This document shows, piece after piece, positions 47,552 through 61,187 of a DNA stretch of 64,000 nt. The stretch's first letter is position 1, and each line of letters begins with the position of its first letter. The DNA is from Paragonimus westermani (lineage: Eukaryota > Platyhelminthes > Trematoda > Plagiorchiida > Troglotrematidae): contig QNGE01000913.1 in the NCBI GenBank assembly GCA_008508345.1, forward strand, positions 31,014 through 95,013. Direction: 5' to 3'. The notes under the pieces are model-generated. The model saw only the letters and a program-made list of their open reading frames with translations, was not told where the DNA came from and did no database searches. A program made the position numbers and the translations under genes.

Positions 47552-50500
47552 CTGGTTGAATCGAAATCAGGTTGGAAACTGTTCCGAACGAAACCTATCT
47601 CCAGCTGGTTTTGATCAGGCATGTATAACACCCTCAGTCAGATTATTTGCACCCCTTCTCACGTGAACTGATGGAATATCAACTTACTCAGAGCAGCTTC
47701 TTTCCTCCTTTGACTTCTCGTCGCTTACGTAAACTTTTGATCAATATCTATTATTCTTTCAGCTATCAAATCAGCTTCAAAAATGTATATTTATCTGCTC
47801 AGTCCACTCTACAAACACAGTATCATCATTTTGTTCATGCCGATTGACGAAGACCGAAGGCATGATGATGAATACTGAGAAGTAAATGTGGTATCGTAAC
47901 GGTGTTATGTGTTAGGATCTTAAGTTGTTTTTTTTTCTGACCCACACCGTCTGGGCAAAGCAAACTGGCTCTGCCTAATTCCTATCCAACAGCGCACTTC
48001 CGCAAATCAGTTTCCTAAAAAAACGCATACAAATTGTGATACACGCCTTGAGACATTATGTATGGGGACATCTTCAGAACAGACTTGCTACCTAGTCAAC
48101 AGTGGCTTGAAACTTTAGTTGGGAATTGACAGAGTGGCAAGCGCAATCAATAAATCGATGAGCTCCCTTTTGCCTACGAATTGAGGATTGGCTCCTAGAC
48201 GTTTTGTCTGGACCCCAAATATGTCACATTGTGTTGTTCTGTAAGTTGTGTGCACATATATCTAGTACGCTTGGCTAAATCTGGTATAATAGTGAACGTA
48301 TACTGCTTTTTGATTCATCAACCGAACTTAGCTTGTGTAAAACGCGTAGGCATTAAAGGTATACTGTAACAGGCTGGGCTCATTTGAAGAATTCCAAAAA
48401 ACAGCCAGTAAATACAACTAATGAATGAATAAATACATTCAAAACATATTCCAACAACATAATCCTCCCATGAATGGGGAGAAAGTATAATTTTTGCACT
48501 TGCAAACATCAGTTTATGTTTCCACGGAGTTGATACAGATTGGTTCCTTTCTAAATTCTCCTTTGGATAGCAACCATTTCTTCATCAAGACCAATTCAGC
48601 CGTCCCCAAAACATTTGCTGTTAAATTAATCTAGTGAAACGACCACCACTCTATAACCTCCTCCTTAGTATAAAAAAGTTGAATATGGTAATCGCTGTGT
48701 ACTGTCTTAGTCATGACCCGCAGTTACCGATAAGGCCCAGGGCTACGAAGTGGTCATTGGAGCAACACGGAAAGATCTATTTCTCTTTCTAAATTGCAAT
48801 TCCATTTAGTGGTGATAAGCTTTCATATATCAAACATGAATTTTGAAAATGCTCACTGAACAGCATTCAGGATTACGATCATAGATTAACGCGATTGGCA
48901 GATTACACAAGTTGGATAGACTGCTCCACTCAGTTTTATCGTGCAGCTTTGATTATTTCGGTATTTCTAGGTTGTGGCTAAGTGTCTAATCGAATTGTCA
49001 CCATAGAGGGACGGTGCAGAACTGTGCTAACCTGTACAGATGTCGTGACACGTCATTATGGGAGGACATTCTTGTTGACACTTGGCAGGATGGAGTTGCG
49101 ACACAAACACGGTTGACGGTATCCGTTTCGGATTAGACTATCACATTGACCGAAGCCAAAAGACATCTGTGCATAACACTTACCACCAGTGGTTTAACCC
49201 CCCTACAGAACTTTATCAATCCACTGGATCGTTAACCTGGATTGACAATACCGATGATGATGTGATAAAGAAAGATAATAAAATTCCCTCTCACTGCCCG
49301 GATAACTATCTAGACATGGACCGACTCACCATCAGCTCGCGCTGTAGGAATGTCAACGTTATCAATGAACTGCTCGTCGATGAGTCCCCACGTGTAATGT
49401 CTCATTTAACTGCATGTGGTTATAGCATGATTGTTCAATGTGCTCTTGCTCTTCCAAATGATTGATGATTTTTTTTATCCTTGGTTCGCATAACGCTGAA
49501 CTCGATGGACTTTTACTATGTAAGGGGAGCTGGTTGCCGGTTGACTAAGCGATATTCAGTAAGAACCACGCAATCGTTCAGTATCGAGAGGAGGACAATC
49601 TAAATTTAATACGTTCTGCTCACTCTGGGTGAATGATCAGTTAGTGAACCTGTAAAGGGACAACAAGTTGAATGTGCACTTCCCCATATCAGGTCAGGGC
49701 CGATTACCCTACGCTAACTGCCGCTGCATAGATTCTAGCCAATAGTGTACTCATTACTGACGCGAATATTTTCATATGTTCTAATCGGTGCCTGTCTTGA
49801 ACAATATATGCAAAAACCGGTGTTCTAGACCGGTGGACAAAAAATGGAGGGATGCAGTTAACAATGGTTAGCTGGTGAAGAGTTGACACGTAAAGAGAAC
49901 GGAACCTATTCACTACCAGCCAAAACCTTATAATCACTCTGGCTGAATGCTGAGAGAATGAAGCAGTTTGGTGTCACTCTCGACTGCTACTCGATATTGA
50001 CCGATTGCGTGACGCACACTGTGTAGTGCTAATTCATCCGGTAACAATTTCAGTCATGTTAGACCACTTTCATCACGAATATCAGCGACCGATTCGAAGA
50101 TGGGAGGCTGACTGATGCGCACCAACTTCACAACAAGGAGTTAGGTGGGTAGGTAGGCAGGTAGACTAAAGGGTGAGGGTTTCACCGGCAGCAACTTCAT
50201 ACATAAACTGTTACTTAGCCAACCGTAAGCAGCGGATTTGTCTTCGCTGAGCATACCATCAGTGACTGGATCTACGTGGACTCAGTGCAAACACATTTGG
50301 TATCAATATTTTCCATTCAGAATGAATAAATATATCAAGAAGTTCATGCACCCACCAACAAATACATCCCTTTGTGGATGTTTAAGTGGCCTCGCAACGA
50401 GGGAACCGACATTTCTAGACGAACTGCCACGGATTCCCTTATTTGTTTGCTTTCTAACCGTGTGAACTAATACGAAAATAGTGTTTAGTCCGGCAGATTA

Positions 50501-53316
50501 TGGACGGATTTGTGTAAAGCCAATCAACATGGCATTCCGTAAAGATCACCTAGACGATCAATGTCTAGAGGCGAGTATGTACACGTTCTTCCGAATCTCG
50601 TTAGGTCCGATCCGGCTGGCCAATGCTAACTGGTCATGACCGTTTGTCTTGTCCGCAGCTGAGCACTGGAAATAAGCAGGACTATGTTGACTAATCTAAC
50701 CAAAAAACATTGGCCCGCCTATGATTTTTTAGCGATCTATGGTGACCAATATTCACTCAAATCAATCTGTTATGCCTAAAGTGAATGAAACCCTTCCATC
50801 GAGAGGAAGATACACGGTGAAATTGGCCACAAAAACTGTCAGGTGTCAATCTGATTGAGTATGCTCAGAATCTTTCAGTAACACAACGCCAGAACGTTGA
50901 ATGACTGGGCCGGCACACGGCTGGAATTATCAACTCACAGATAAGAATTTTCCATTGCTGTCTTAACAACCTCGTGAACGGTATAAAATTGGGAGTGTTT
51001 AGAAGTAGTTGAGCAAAATTTAGGAAGGTGCTTTATGGAGGCATCACACTATAATTGAAATGCTATCTTCTGTTCTTCAAGGAGCATGATGATATTGTTG
51101 GGCCAGGTTTGTCTTTTGGAACTACCCGTATTATGTACTTTCAACCTTAGAATTCTGTAGCGCATGGCACTTCGTATGTTTTGTAGTCTTGGACGTTTCT
51201 TCGCTCAAACCTCCACCTGTTCGAAAACACAGACAGTGGTAAGACGTTTGTCAAAAAGTGCTTCTGCCCCAAGAAATTATTGAATGCTGACTCCTATATC
51301 TTCATATGAACTTTCCACTTTTTAAGTTGTCCAGCACTTGTCTTATACCCTACTGAGCATCTTGTCACTACAAGCATTGGTGCGCCACTGTTTAGGGGCT
51401 CTACTCATAGCTTTCTAACTAGCTTTGGTGAGCAGTAGTATTTCTGAGACAGTCCACCCCTAGAATATAAATCCAAACCGACACTATAAGTCGTGCATTT
51501 AACAGCACCAAGTGGGAAAGTCTACCGACACAATAAGCCTGTCACTGATAAACTGATTAGCTTATTATGGTCCGTTCAGTTCCCTTCTCGCGCATCAAAT
51601 GTGTAGCCGCAGTTGTAATGCGCCTAGTTCCAATGATCTGATTGTACCTTACCTCAAGTTGGCCAGCTAATATTTTCTTAACTCACTGCAATTTACACAT
51701 CTGCTCAGCCATACATAATTGCACAAACCACAGGTTACTTCGAAGAACTATAAAGGTCCAACTTTGCCTTTCATGTATGCGAGATCGGGCTTTGCTGGAG
51801 AAAACATACCTTCTATAGTATATGGACAAATCCTGTTTTGGATTATGCATACCAACAGCACTTTGAGCTATCGTAAAATTGTTGGTGGTGTGTTGTTTTT
51901 ACTCTTATAGATACACATTAAGTTCACTTGCCAAAACGCAATCTGCTCCTAGTGAACTACATTGTTAGTCACCAACACAGCTATTTTGCAACCTGGTCGG
52001 TAAGGTATCTTAGTGTTGCTGCCAATTCTAACTTAACATGGTTCGTAAGTAACCTCTGTAAAACCTAAAATTTCACCGTTTTGCCTAATGCATGGTTCTC
52101 AAAACTTCTAAATTCTCACCAACTTTTTGCTTTTTGTTATATACTCCTTTAAGGAACACACTCCTTTCCGGGTGTATCAACTGGTCATGCTGATAATAAC
52201 CCCAAGCAAACACCGCCACTTAGTTAGCACATTCTACTTACTTATATAGATAGACTTTCGATTTTTAAAAGTAAATGCGGTTGCAAAAATACACGCACAG
52301 CGAAACATATGCATCTATTGACATATGAAAGAAACTCTGAACAACACCTCTAAATTGTCCTGTCTTATACTTCAGCGGAAGCTTAAAAATGTGCGTTATG
52401 GTGCTTTAAATTAGAACGTGACAAACATTCTGTGGGAAATTTCTGTGGTTTGGTTGTGCTCACTGTTCATCACATAACCGCATGATTTCATCGGTACTCG
52501 TACTTGATCAAACACTACCAACGGTTTTCAGATGAGTACAACACACGAAGTAATGCGTTAAGTGAAATTTCCGTTTGTTCAAACAAATATCTTCATTTTA
52601 ACGATATATACTAACAACTAACCTGCCAACGCTACGGATATGCAGCTGACATTGGGCATAAGGCTGATAAGACATATTGTGTAAGTGCATGAAATTACGC
52701 AAACTGCTTGTTCACCCGGAGAATAAATTCACAGTTACCACTGAAAATGATGGCAGTCCAGACTTTCTATGTGCTACCTTAAATCAGGCCCAGACTATGC
52801 AGTTTTATATCCTTCGTCAAATCACGTAAGTAGGGTATCCATTTATCAGGTTTATTAACAGTTATGAAAATTATAGTCTTTCGCTTGTCTGTCCGCGACA
52901 CACCTCTGTGCTCGTAGCAGTCGCTGCGGCTTGTGATAAACAGTCTGATATATGTTCTTCAGCATCCTGCAAAGAATAACTTTCAACTAAATGGCGTTAA
53001 AAGGCAGTGAACCTGTTTCGTAACATCTCGACATAAGGGATGCATCTCAGTGAACCCTAAACGCCACTCATTTCACAATCTATAGGTAGTGTTCCTTCTG
53101 GCTTGAGACGCAATACAAAATGAGTCCCCAGGTAATTCCAAACATTTTACGAATAATAAGTAAACGGTGTACGGCAAACACACAACATATGGTTAGATGG
53201 TAGTGTATCAGCTTGAAGAGAGTAACGTGAGATGTCGAAAACTAGGGACCATATCATAGTTTAGACCACCACAATCCACTTTGTATTGTGGTGTTCGTAC
53301 TCAAGTCCGTTTTTAG
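47552..53316. other. Otherwise unassigned stretch
   Basis: Apart from the 49082-49465 frame, I see no gene or known repeat. 50150-50172 is a short GGTA/GGCA repeat. Confidence 0.4.
49082..49465 (+). other. Unrecognised 127-codon frame
   Basis: The longest frame in 47.6-53 kb. It has an acidic middle (NTDDDVIKKDNK) and several Cys residues but no known domain. Preceding and following splice signals are not convincing. It may be an exon or chance. Confidence 0.25.
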
Positions 53317-53640
53317 ATTACTGATGAGTAGTTGGGGATTTGGTTTATTTTCAATTTGACCATCACTCACATTTGATCGCAGCCTTCGCATTCAGATAGA
53401 CTTTGATGATTCGGTCGTGCCTAATGTGAGGTCAATGGCGCAGTGGTTAACACGGTTGCCTCATGATTGGAATGGCCGGAGTTCAAATCCCGGCCGTGGC
53501 AAGGATATGCACTACTGATGAGCTCTAATGAGAGCGAAACTCGAGTCTAGTGCTTCTTTTTGAAAGAGGCTGGCTGCAATGTCTATCTGAATGCGAAGGC
53601 TGCGATCAAATGTGAGTGATGGTCAACTCGAAAAAAGTCC
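53317..53640 (+). repeat. tRNA-derived SINE with hammerhead ribozyme, plus inverted tail fragment
   Basis: The main SINE runs from about 53408. Its head is GATGATTCGGTCGTGCC, followed by a tRNA-like part with A box (TGGCGCAGTGGTTAACACG, 53436-53454) and B box (AGTTCAAATCC). The hammerhead is at 53509-53553, then a tail to about 53640. In front of it (53317-53402) lies the same tail in reverse complement, giving a perfect 46-bp inverted repeat (53356-53401 with 53581-53626). Homologous copies lie at 56 and 61 kb. The internal promoter would be RNA polymerase III type 2. Confidence 0.75.
53509..53553 (+). ncRNA. Type I hammerhead ribozyme (minimal) in SINE
   Basis: All core elements are present: stem I GCACTA (53509-53514) with TAGTGC (53548-53553), CTGATGA (53515-53521), stem II GCTCT/AGAGC with loop AATG (53522-53535), GAAA (53536-53539), a very short stem III around CTCGAG, and cleavage triplet GTC (53545-53547). 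The predicted cut is after C53547. The short stem III is typical of schistosome-type hammerheads, which often cleave better as dimers. Activity is inferred, not shown. Confidence 0.8.
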
Positions 53641-55989
53641 GTTTTTGTTCAACAAACCGATTAGAGCATTTCCCAAGTTTTGAAAATCAGATGCTTCCAG
53701 CTATGTATATTCAACAGTTACGCGTGAGTTCAAAACGTTCGAAAACAGACTGTTTGCCAAAACACCCTTGAATTCTCAAACGTTAGTCTTTTTGCTTTAC
53801 ACACGATCAAGAGTTAAGAAAGGATTTGAAGCCTGCATATATGAGTGTGGAAGTGTTCTGCCATGTCAAGTGTTTACCTAGACGCATTGGAAATAAGCTA
53901 TCTGAACTCATTCCATTCGGTTCTTCAAACCACGATCGAATTTGAAGCAGTCTACCCACAGATTGCTTTGTGGTTCTCTACTTCATTACACGTGTTAGTT
54001 ACACAAGTTTCCTTTCCACAAACTCTTTGGCTGTACAGCTGTTGCATGATGGTTTAAGTTTTCCATTAGTTATACCTACTTTACTACACATTTGTGGTTG
54101 TTCATGGGCCTGGAAAATGATTACCTGAATTAATCCGTTCTTTATTTTGCAGGCTACTTTTCTTGGCCAAATCAGTTCTTTTTCTTATATGCTGAAAGCA
54201 GTCATTCACTTATGATGACCCTACAAACAAACAAGTATTCACCATGGACGCAGTTGTTGAGGAGGGATTTGGAAGAATGCAAATTGTCTCCAGAGGAGTG
54301 GTACGCAGCTGCTCCGACCTTTTTGGGTCATTTCAGTACCAAGCATGCAGGGGAATGGGATACATTATCCATGGCTTAGTGTTAGAGTAACAGACCACTA
54401 TAGGGTGAAATTTCAGGCATATTTTGTAAACAAGGAGGTCGCGTTCATTGATGGTTCAGGGTGTGTGTGGATTACTTCACTTACTTAATACACCTCCTTT
54501 TCTTGTAGACTGAATCCAACTGGCTGATTAAAGCTATATATAAACAAACTGAAAACTGTTTATGATGTAGGTTTCAAACTGGCGACTGATTAGGTAGGAG
54601 GGGAGTCGCTAATTTTGACAATCTGGTCTGTCTAGCTTTACCACAAATGGATCCCACGATAACTATAAATTCTTCGTTCAAAAATGAAACGTTTTAATAC
54701 CTCTCGTAAAGTAGTTATTATTCACCTTTGTAGAACGTCTTACCTGTCACGAAACTGTTTGGCTAAAGTATTTGTATGGTCATGCTGGGTTTCGTTTTGA
54801 CCGACGAGGTGAGCAGTTACAGTGACATGTAACAAAGTGGGCAAAGGTGGGCTCGGCTTGGGCCACATGCGATCCGACACCATCAGCTCTGTCGTCCTGT
54901 GCGGATCCAGTTCATTTAGCCCTTCGTCCTTGAGTTGGCAACAAGAAATAGATAAAGTCAGCTGGCATGCCTTGTTTCAAGTTGCAATGTCGGGAATCCA
55001 AAATAGGATATATGAATTTATTATTTTCAAAAAGTCGGGATTCTGAATTAGCTGTTCGGTCATCCTGGTCCTAGACGACAAAATACATCGGTGAATCTGA
55101 ATGTGTGAACATTCTAACAGAAGCAGAAACATTTTTTTCAGCTACTATTTCTATAGCAAGTTTATTCACTCACATCATGATTTTGATGGTTAGGACATAT
55201 ATTAGCACTACTAGTCAGCTGTTTGTCAGGCTCTAAACCATTTGCTAGCTTCTGGCTCTCCGGCGTAAGTCACGAAGTGGCTAGTTGGGCAACAGGCGGA
55301 GGAAATAGAAAGTGATCGGTGGTGAGTTAGAAATGGTAGGTTGTGTTCAGTTCTCAGGGTGAGGGCCTCACAACCCACTTATCCTGTTGCCGAAGTTAAA
55401 TGGGACGAGGGGTAGTCGGGCCCAAATAAGTGGATTTATCTGTTTCATTGCAGAATTTACTGCAAAATTGAGGAAACGAATGACGTGTGTCTGTTAGGCC
55501 GTACAGCCTCGTCGATGTTCGACTGAAATGTTTTGCAGTCCCTGCATTTTCACAGCCTACTCGACTAGACACTTTCAGAAAGAAGTACACTCGAGTGTTA
55601 CTCTTGTTAGAACTCGGCAGTAGTAAATATCCTTGCTGCGGCGGGGTTAGAACGCTTTTAAGAGGTAGCCGTGTTGACCACCACACCAATGATCTTCTAT
55701 TGGTCAAAACTGATTTGTTATCTCTGAAAGATCAATCACATTTATTCGTCAATAACGCGCAGAGTGATGTGCAATCTGTATCACTTAAAGTCCCTTACTA
55801 CTTACCAGTGGTGAGACTAATGCTCTAAATAAACATAATAGTTTCAGTTATTTTAATTTAGAGAGAAGCTCTGACGGTTCGATATTCGATTAGGGCTACC
55901 GGGAGAGTTGCCGTCTGCCTTAGAGACGACTGACAATCTGGGCTCTATTTACAAGCGAATATGGCAGAATGTTTGCACACAATAGCTGG
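53641..55989. other. Unassigned stretch
   Basis: Frames at 54822-55046 (+) and 55396-55828 (both strands) have no recognised domain. 55425-55484 has a TTTCATTGCAG acceptor-like tract, but no coding context follows. Confidence 0.35.
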
Positions 55990-55994
55990 TTCAT

Positions 55995-56170
55995 GCTTAG
56001 CATGAGGTCATTGGCACAGTTCTCAACACGGCTGACTCACAAAGATGTGGCCCGAGTAGAACTGCTGGTTGTGACAAGAGTATGCGCTAGTGAAGAACTC
56101 TAACAGGAACTCAACTCAAATAGTGCTTATATTTTTGGAGAGTCTGAGTGAAGAGTCCGTGAGTGTTAAA
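55995..56170 (+). repeat. Decayed hammerhead-SINE copy
   Basis: The copy shows GCATGAGGTCATTGGCACAG (head and A box), CTCAACACGGCTGACTCA, and a remnant of the hammerhead region (CTAGTGAAGAACTCTAACAG, then TAGTGC). The CTGATGA and GAAA boxes are mutated, so it is inactive. Confidence 0.55.
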
Positions 56171-56454
56171 GCCGCAACCAGTTTCGAGTGACGTTCAGCT
56201 TGCACCCATAAATGCCTATACGTTCGGCCTTGTATGAGGTCAACGAAACGTCGTCAGCCCACCGACCTCACAATTTTGATAACAAGAGTTAGAACCTGGC
56301 TTGGATAATTCAAGCACTACTAAATACTTTGCAACTAAGGGGGGTCCAGTGACAGCGAGCAAACTTTTAAGCAGCTTTTTAAACTTCATTTGGTCGCACC
56401 GGAACCGAGCTCGCTGATTAAATCACCTATGCTTCACTTCGTTGGTGGCCACTC

Positions 56455-58620
56455 ACCGTCATTATCATCATCATCATAGACAGCAATACATCAGTGGTTC
56501 ACACTAATGCTTAACTGCCGCACAATCATGAAGAAAAAGCAAACCCTGAAGGAAGAAGGGGACGGGAAGGGACCTAACTACTGAAAATAACTACGTCCAT
56601 ATTCAAACAGTCAACATCAAGGCGCCTACACCTTTGAAACAAACAACCGAGCTGCAATTGAGAATAAGGCGTCATCAGTAAGACAGCATCCTTACGGCTT
56701 TCACTGAACCGCGTCATTACATGCACTCACTTCACAGACAACTTGGCCAAACAACGACAACACTCACGCCACTGATCTCGATTAGCCGCCATCTCACCTA
56801 GAGTCTCCAGCCACTGACTCTTTGAGTCGCGAGGACCCCTGCGGGAGAGACGAACTCGATCTTCAGTGGCCAACCCCTTCGTGACCGACTTCATTTCCCT
56901 ACACCAGGTCATTATCTGTCCACCTCGCACCTTACACCAGTCGGTCGCAGTGTCAGCGAACAGTGCTCGGTGTGGAACACGACTAGCTGGCACCCTTAAT
57001 ACATGACCTAAACATCTAGGCCTGTGCAAACGTAGAGATTGAACAAAAGAACTCGTTTGGCAATCACTACCAAACACCCGCTTTCTAACCTCCTCGTTAC
57101 TTACACGCTGCTTCCACCAGATACGAGCGATTGAATGCAGACATCGGTGGTCAAATACCTGATGACGATTCACGTCTTCTACCCTGAGCGGCCAGGTTTC
57201 GCTGCCGTAAAGTAATACGGCCCTCACCGTTGTCTTATATACACGACCTTTAAGCTTCAGAGAAATACACCTCTGTCGCCAGAGATGCCTCAAGTTAGCG
57301 AATACCGCCCTAGCCTTAGAGATACGCGCTTCTATTTCATTCCCTACACCTCCACCGCTGCTGATGCAGCTTCCCAGGTATACAAACCGGTCAACAACCT
57401 CCATGACTACATTATCTAACATCAAATCTACGTGGTCACAGCAATCCTGCAGAAGCACTTTGCATTTTGAGGCTGCAAAGCGCATTCCGAAGTATTTAGC
57501 AGAACGCGAAATAGCGTCTAACATTACTTGTGCCGATTGAAAGTTGTCAAACAGCAACACCTTGTCGTCAGCACAATCAAGATCGATCAGTCTTTCACCA
57601 GGTAGGAGGTTCACGCCGGCATCTTGTGGGTGCCGAGGACAATCCTCCATTAGTTCGTCTATGACGAAACTGAACAAAAGTGGTGAGAGTGAATAGTCTT
57701 GACGTGCGCCACTCATGGTGCTGAAACTGTTAAACAGTTAACTTAAAGCCCTAATCTGAGCTGAAGTATGGAAATAAAGCGTCGACAGCATGTTCACATA
57801 CTAGGTCGGTGCACTCCTGCGTTTGAGCGACTCTAAAAGTATAGATCGATTCGCCGAATCGAACGCACCTTCATAGTCCAGAAATATGGCAATTGTTGGC
57901 CAGCGGTACGTATGACGCTTCTCCAGAATCCGACGGAGAGTAAAATGTGATCTACACATCCCCGCCCGTTGCGAAACTCTGCCTCTCCTTCCCTAATGTT
58001 TAACTTCCGAGCTGCAGTGAGTCGGCGAAGTATAATGGATGCTAGAACCCTAGAAATGACTGGGGTCAAACTAATTCCTCTATGGTTTCCGCAAGAGCCC
58101 CTGATGCCTTTCTTGAATGTAGGAACTATTGTCGAGTGACCCCAAATCGGGGGGAATGTTTCCGTCGTCCACACAAGTTGAAACAAATGAGTCAAAGCCT
58201 TAGCTAACGCCTCTCCCTCTTCTTTGAAATGTGCCGGCACGAGGTCATCTGGACCAGCAGACTTATTACGCTTGACAGCCCCAATGCAATTGCAGACCGC
58301 AGTCTCAGTGGGTGGTTCCAAGTCTATCGACCAGGGCACTAGACTGACACTGACAACCTCACAGTGGTGATGGCCTAGAGAGTGCGTCAGGGCGCCGATC
58401 AGACAGTGGCTAAAATTCTGCAAGCCCATCTCCGTCAGTCACACCTCCTCATTGGCCAGAGAGCTTGGGTGGGATCTGGGCTCGCCGCAGCAGATTTTTA
58501 CTGGTCACTGCGGCTTACAGCCCACCGACTGGGACAGCTATAACTATGGCTGTGTAGGCGGAAGCGTTCGCCAAAACGCCATAGTCGTGACCGAGACAAC
58601 ACATGTCAGATCTCACCCAC
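56455..58620 (-). mobile_element. RTE-like non-LTR retrotransposon, 5'-truncated
   Basis: The minus strand reads RT (58429 to 56727) and a 3' UTR ending at 56455 in ATGATGATGATAAT, a short-repeat tail. The 3' UTR and C-terminus match the intronic copy at 24.2-24.9 kb. The endonuclease is missing or unrecognisable; 58430-58620 may be linker. Confidence 0.8.
56727..58429 (-). pseudogene. RTE-like reverse transcriptase (degenerate)
   Basis: 58429-57833 carries KRNKSAGPDDLVPAHFKEEG, STIVPTFKKGIRGSCGNHRG, then ISLTPVISRVLASIILRRL and the start of motif A. After shifts between 57830 and 57720 that remove part of motifs A and B, 57716-56727 carries LSPLLFSFVIDELMED, the DD box as LDCADDKVLLF (family YADD, here CADD), DRFVYLGSCISSGGGVGNEI, LLYGSETWPLRVEDVNRHQ and [18 protein letters not shown], ending LAKLSVK. 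The C-terminal 329 codons are uninterrupted, so it is a fairly young copy. Confidence 0.8.
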
Positions 58621-60600
58621 TTTGCTGGAACATTTCATGTGCATTTTATAGAGGTGTTTTCAGGACCTCGAATATTAATCTGGGAAAACCCGAGTACGTT
58701 CCAGTGGCAAACAAGAGTAAATATCCACTTAACTATGTAATGTTGAGCGAATTAGTGACATGCAAAAAAAGAATGGCTGAGAGACAGCTCGGTAACTAGA
58801 TCATTTTGGTCGTGTTCGCATCACGCGAAGAGTGGTAGCTTTAAAGAAGGGCGATTTTAAGCGTGGTTTACCCATGTAGAATGCGCAGAACTTGTAGGCT
58901 CAGGGAAAATTAAACACCCTTCTATCGACCACGAAGTGTCATCCTCATTCGGTCTTCAAATAGGTGCCACCAACACTTTTAACCAATAGAAATACATTCT
59001 ACTACCAGTGGCCACCTACCACCTGCGTGACGGTCATAAGGATGTGTACGGCCTGGTTTCTAGCCCGATATTCGGTTGCTTCGCTGCACGTGGCGATGAC
59101 GAGAGTTCACACGGAATTCTCGATATGACGTCCCACACTTCAGATTCCGCTATTGGCGGCAGGCGTGTGGCGCAACTGAGACATTATCAAAAATCCAGTT
59201 AATCCAATCAGTGTGTTTGAAATTCACAGACGTCCAATTCATTTGTGGCCGTCACCCCTCGCTGTCGACAGTTAACCACCACGTACATGAATACAAACCC
59301 CTAGTTAACCCTGGACATAATCTACAGATGCATACTTTACCTTTTGGACTCCATCTTTCACGCGATATTCACAAGGCGAACTATTCACATTCTGCTTCCT
59401 CTAGATATATCTGTCGCGCTGTTTCTCAGTCTTTGCTGGCATTCTTGCAACTAATTGTCGAAAATCTGAGTACTCTTGAGTGCCTGGCTGGTAACTGTTT
59501 GTAGTGTACCTGTAGTGAACTGATTACTACAGTATAGCGGTCGCTTAGTCAGTCATGCCTTTAAAGCACGCGGACTGCGACAACGGGCTCCGCGAAAGCA
59601 GAAGGATTCTAATCTTCTGTACAAGCTTCAAGTCCACCCAACCTGTGTACCGCCTCTGGTTTTGGTCTTCAAGATCTTAAATGAGAACCAAACTAAGAAT
59701 ATAAGATCCGTATGCTCAACCTGTGTAGTTGCCGTGACTCCAGAAGAGGGCCAGAGTGCGTTACAGAGCTTGTCACTCAGTAAACGCCACACCTGTCGCT
59801 TCACCACGAATGCATCGATTATTCAACTTTGCCCCACTAAACCTGCGAAAACAACTCACAATAAGAAAAGAGCTGCAAGGCCAGTCGAACAGAATTAGCG
59901 AATATTGCTTCCACAACCGATTGATTTGATCTATGCTTACAACACGAACCATTACCATCCCCAGCTATTGTGATACCACCTCCTAAATTTGCTGACTCCG
60001 AGACTCATTTTGTTGACCACAATAATAACCCACCTTCTATTAACCATGGTCTACCAGACAAACATTCGTAACTAAGCTATTCAAAATTTAAGATACCCTT
60101 GCAGCTACAGCTAACCCACTTAGTCAAAGTGGATGAACAGAAGCCGTGAAAAGTCGAGCCCATTCGCTTTGACGGATACTGTAAGGTGAACACAGTGGAA
60201 ACGGGCACCCGAATATTTATGGTGTGTCGTTAAACACGCCCATAATTGTATCGCTCAGTAATTGTGTTCACTTTATCTGAAAGTAGCGCAACAATGTTTG
60301 CAGATTGTGAGACGTACTGGAGATGAGATTCCTCAAAGTTTCTAAACAGTTGGGTTTTTCTGATATCTCCCAGATCGACTTTAAAGACTACGAAAAGGCT
60401 CTGACCTTAATTATGCTGTCACGCTGCATGCGCTGCGAGTTGCGCTTCACGTCATTCTTGACGTCCACATGCTAATGGCATTGCAACAAATCAGCGACTG
60501 CTATCAATACGGGTCGATTTTAATGTCGACGCTGTTCTTCTCGAAAGCCGAATGTGAATCCTAAGCTCAGTTACAGCGAAATCGCGGCACATACAATGAC
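58620..60600. other. No gene recognised
   Basis: Frames at 59008-59504 and 59662-59898 lack recognisable domains. The right end may include 5' parts of the CR1-like element that follows. Confidence 0.4.
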
Positions 60601-61187
60601 CAAGGTAAGTGGTTCGCAAGTACAATAGGTTTATCAATACAGATGAAGAAGCGACCAACACTTTGAGTAAACATTGCGTGAATGTGCATAACTGTAGATC
60701 ACGGACTACTATTGAGCACAGGAGCGGCAACTCGGTTACCCAAATTCCAGTGTCAAGCCGGGAGCAAATTCGAGAATACGGCCAACACTTGATATCCCAT
60801 GCCCTCTTGAAATTTCGCGCTACCGATTTAACAAAACCTCTTACAGGACTTTTCAATCGCTCCGTGTTAACTGGTCGCCTACTGAAAGCCTGGGAATAGT
60901 TCGCAGCCACCCTTATCTTCAAGGGTTGACACAGAAAAGGCTTACCAAACTATCGACCAACAGTGCTGCTTACAGTAAACCCTAAAGCAATGGAGGGCTT
61001 ATTAGATGGCTCTTTCCGAGCTAAGGCTGAAGATCTCCAACACATTACCACGGCACAACATGGTTTTCGTAAGGGTTAATCACGCATCACGAATTTGCTG
61101 ATTACCCTTGATGATGAGAAATGAGTTCCAGACGCAGGATTGGTCATAGGCGTGGTTTATCTTGACTTTTTCAAAGCTTTCGATGGG

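Noticed and set aside
50148..50172. GGTA-type short repeat as a regulatory or telomere-like array
   Set aside because: Only a few imperfect units; too short to be meaningful.
55396..55828. Pair of overlapping frames of ~100 codons
   Set aside because: Open on both strands with no family, no paired splice sites; may be an unrecognised repeat but I cannot support a gene.
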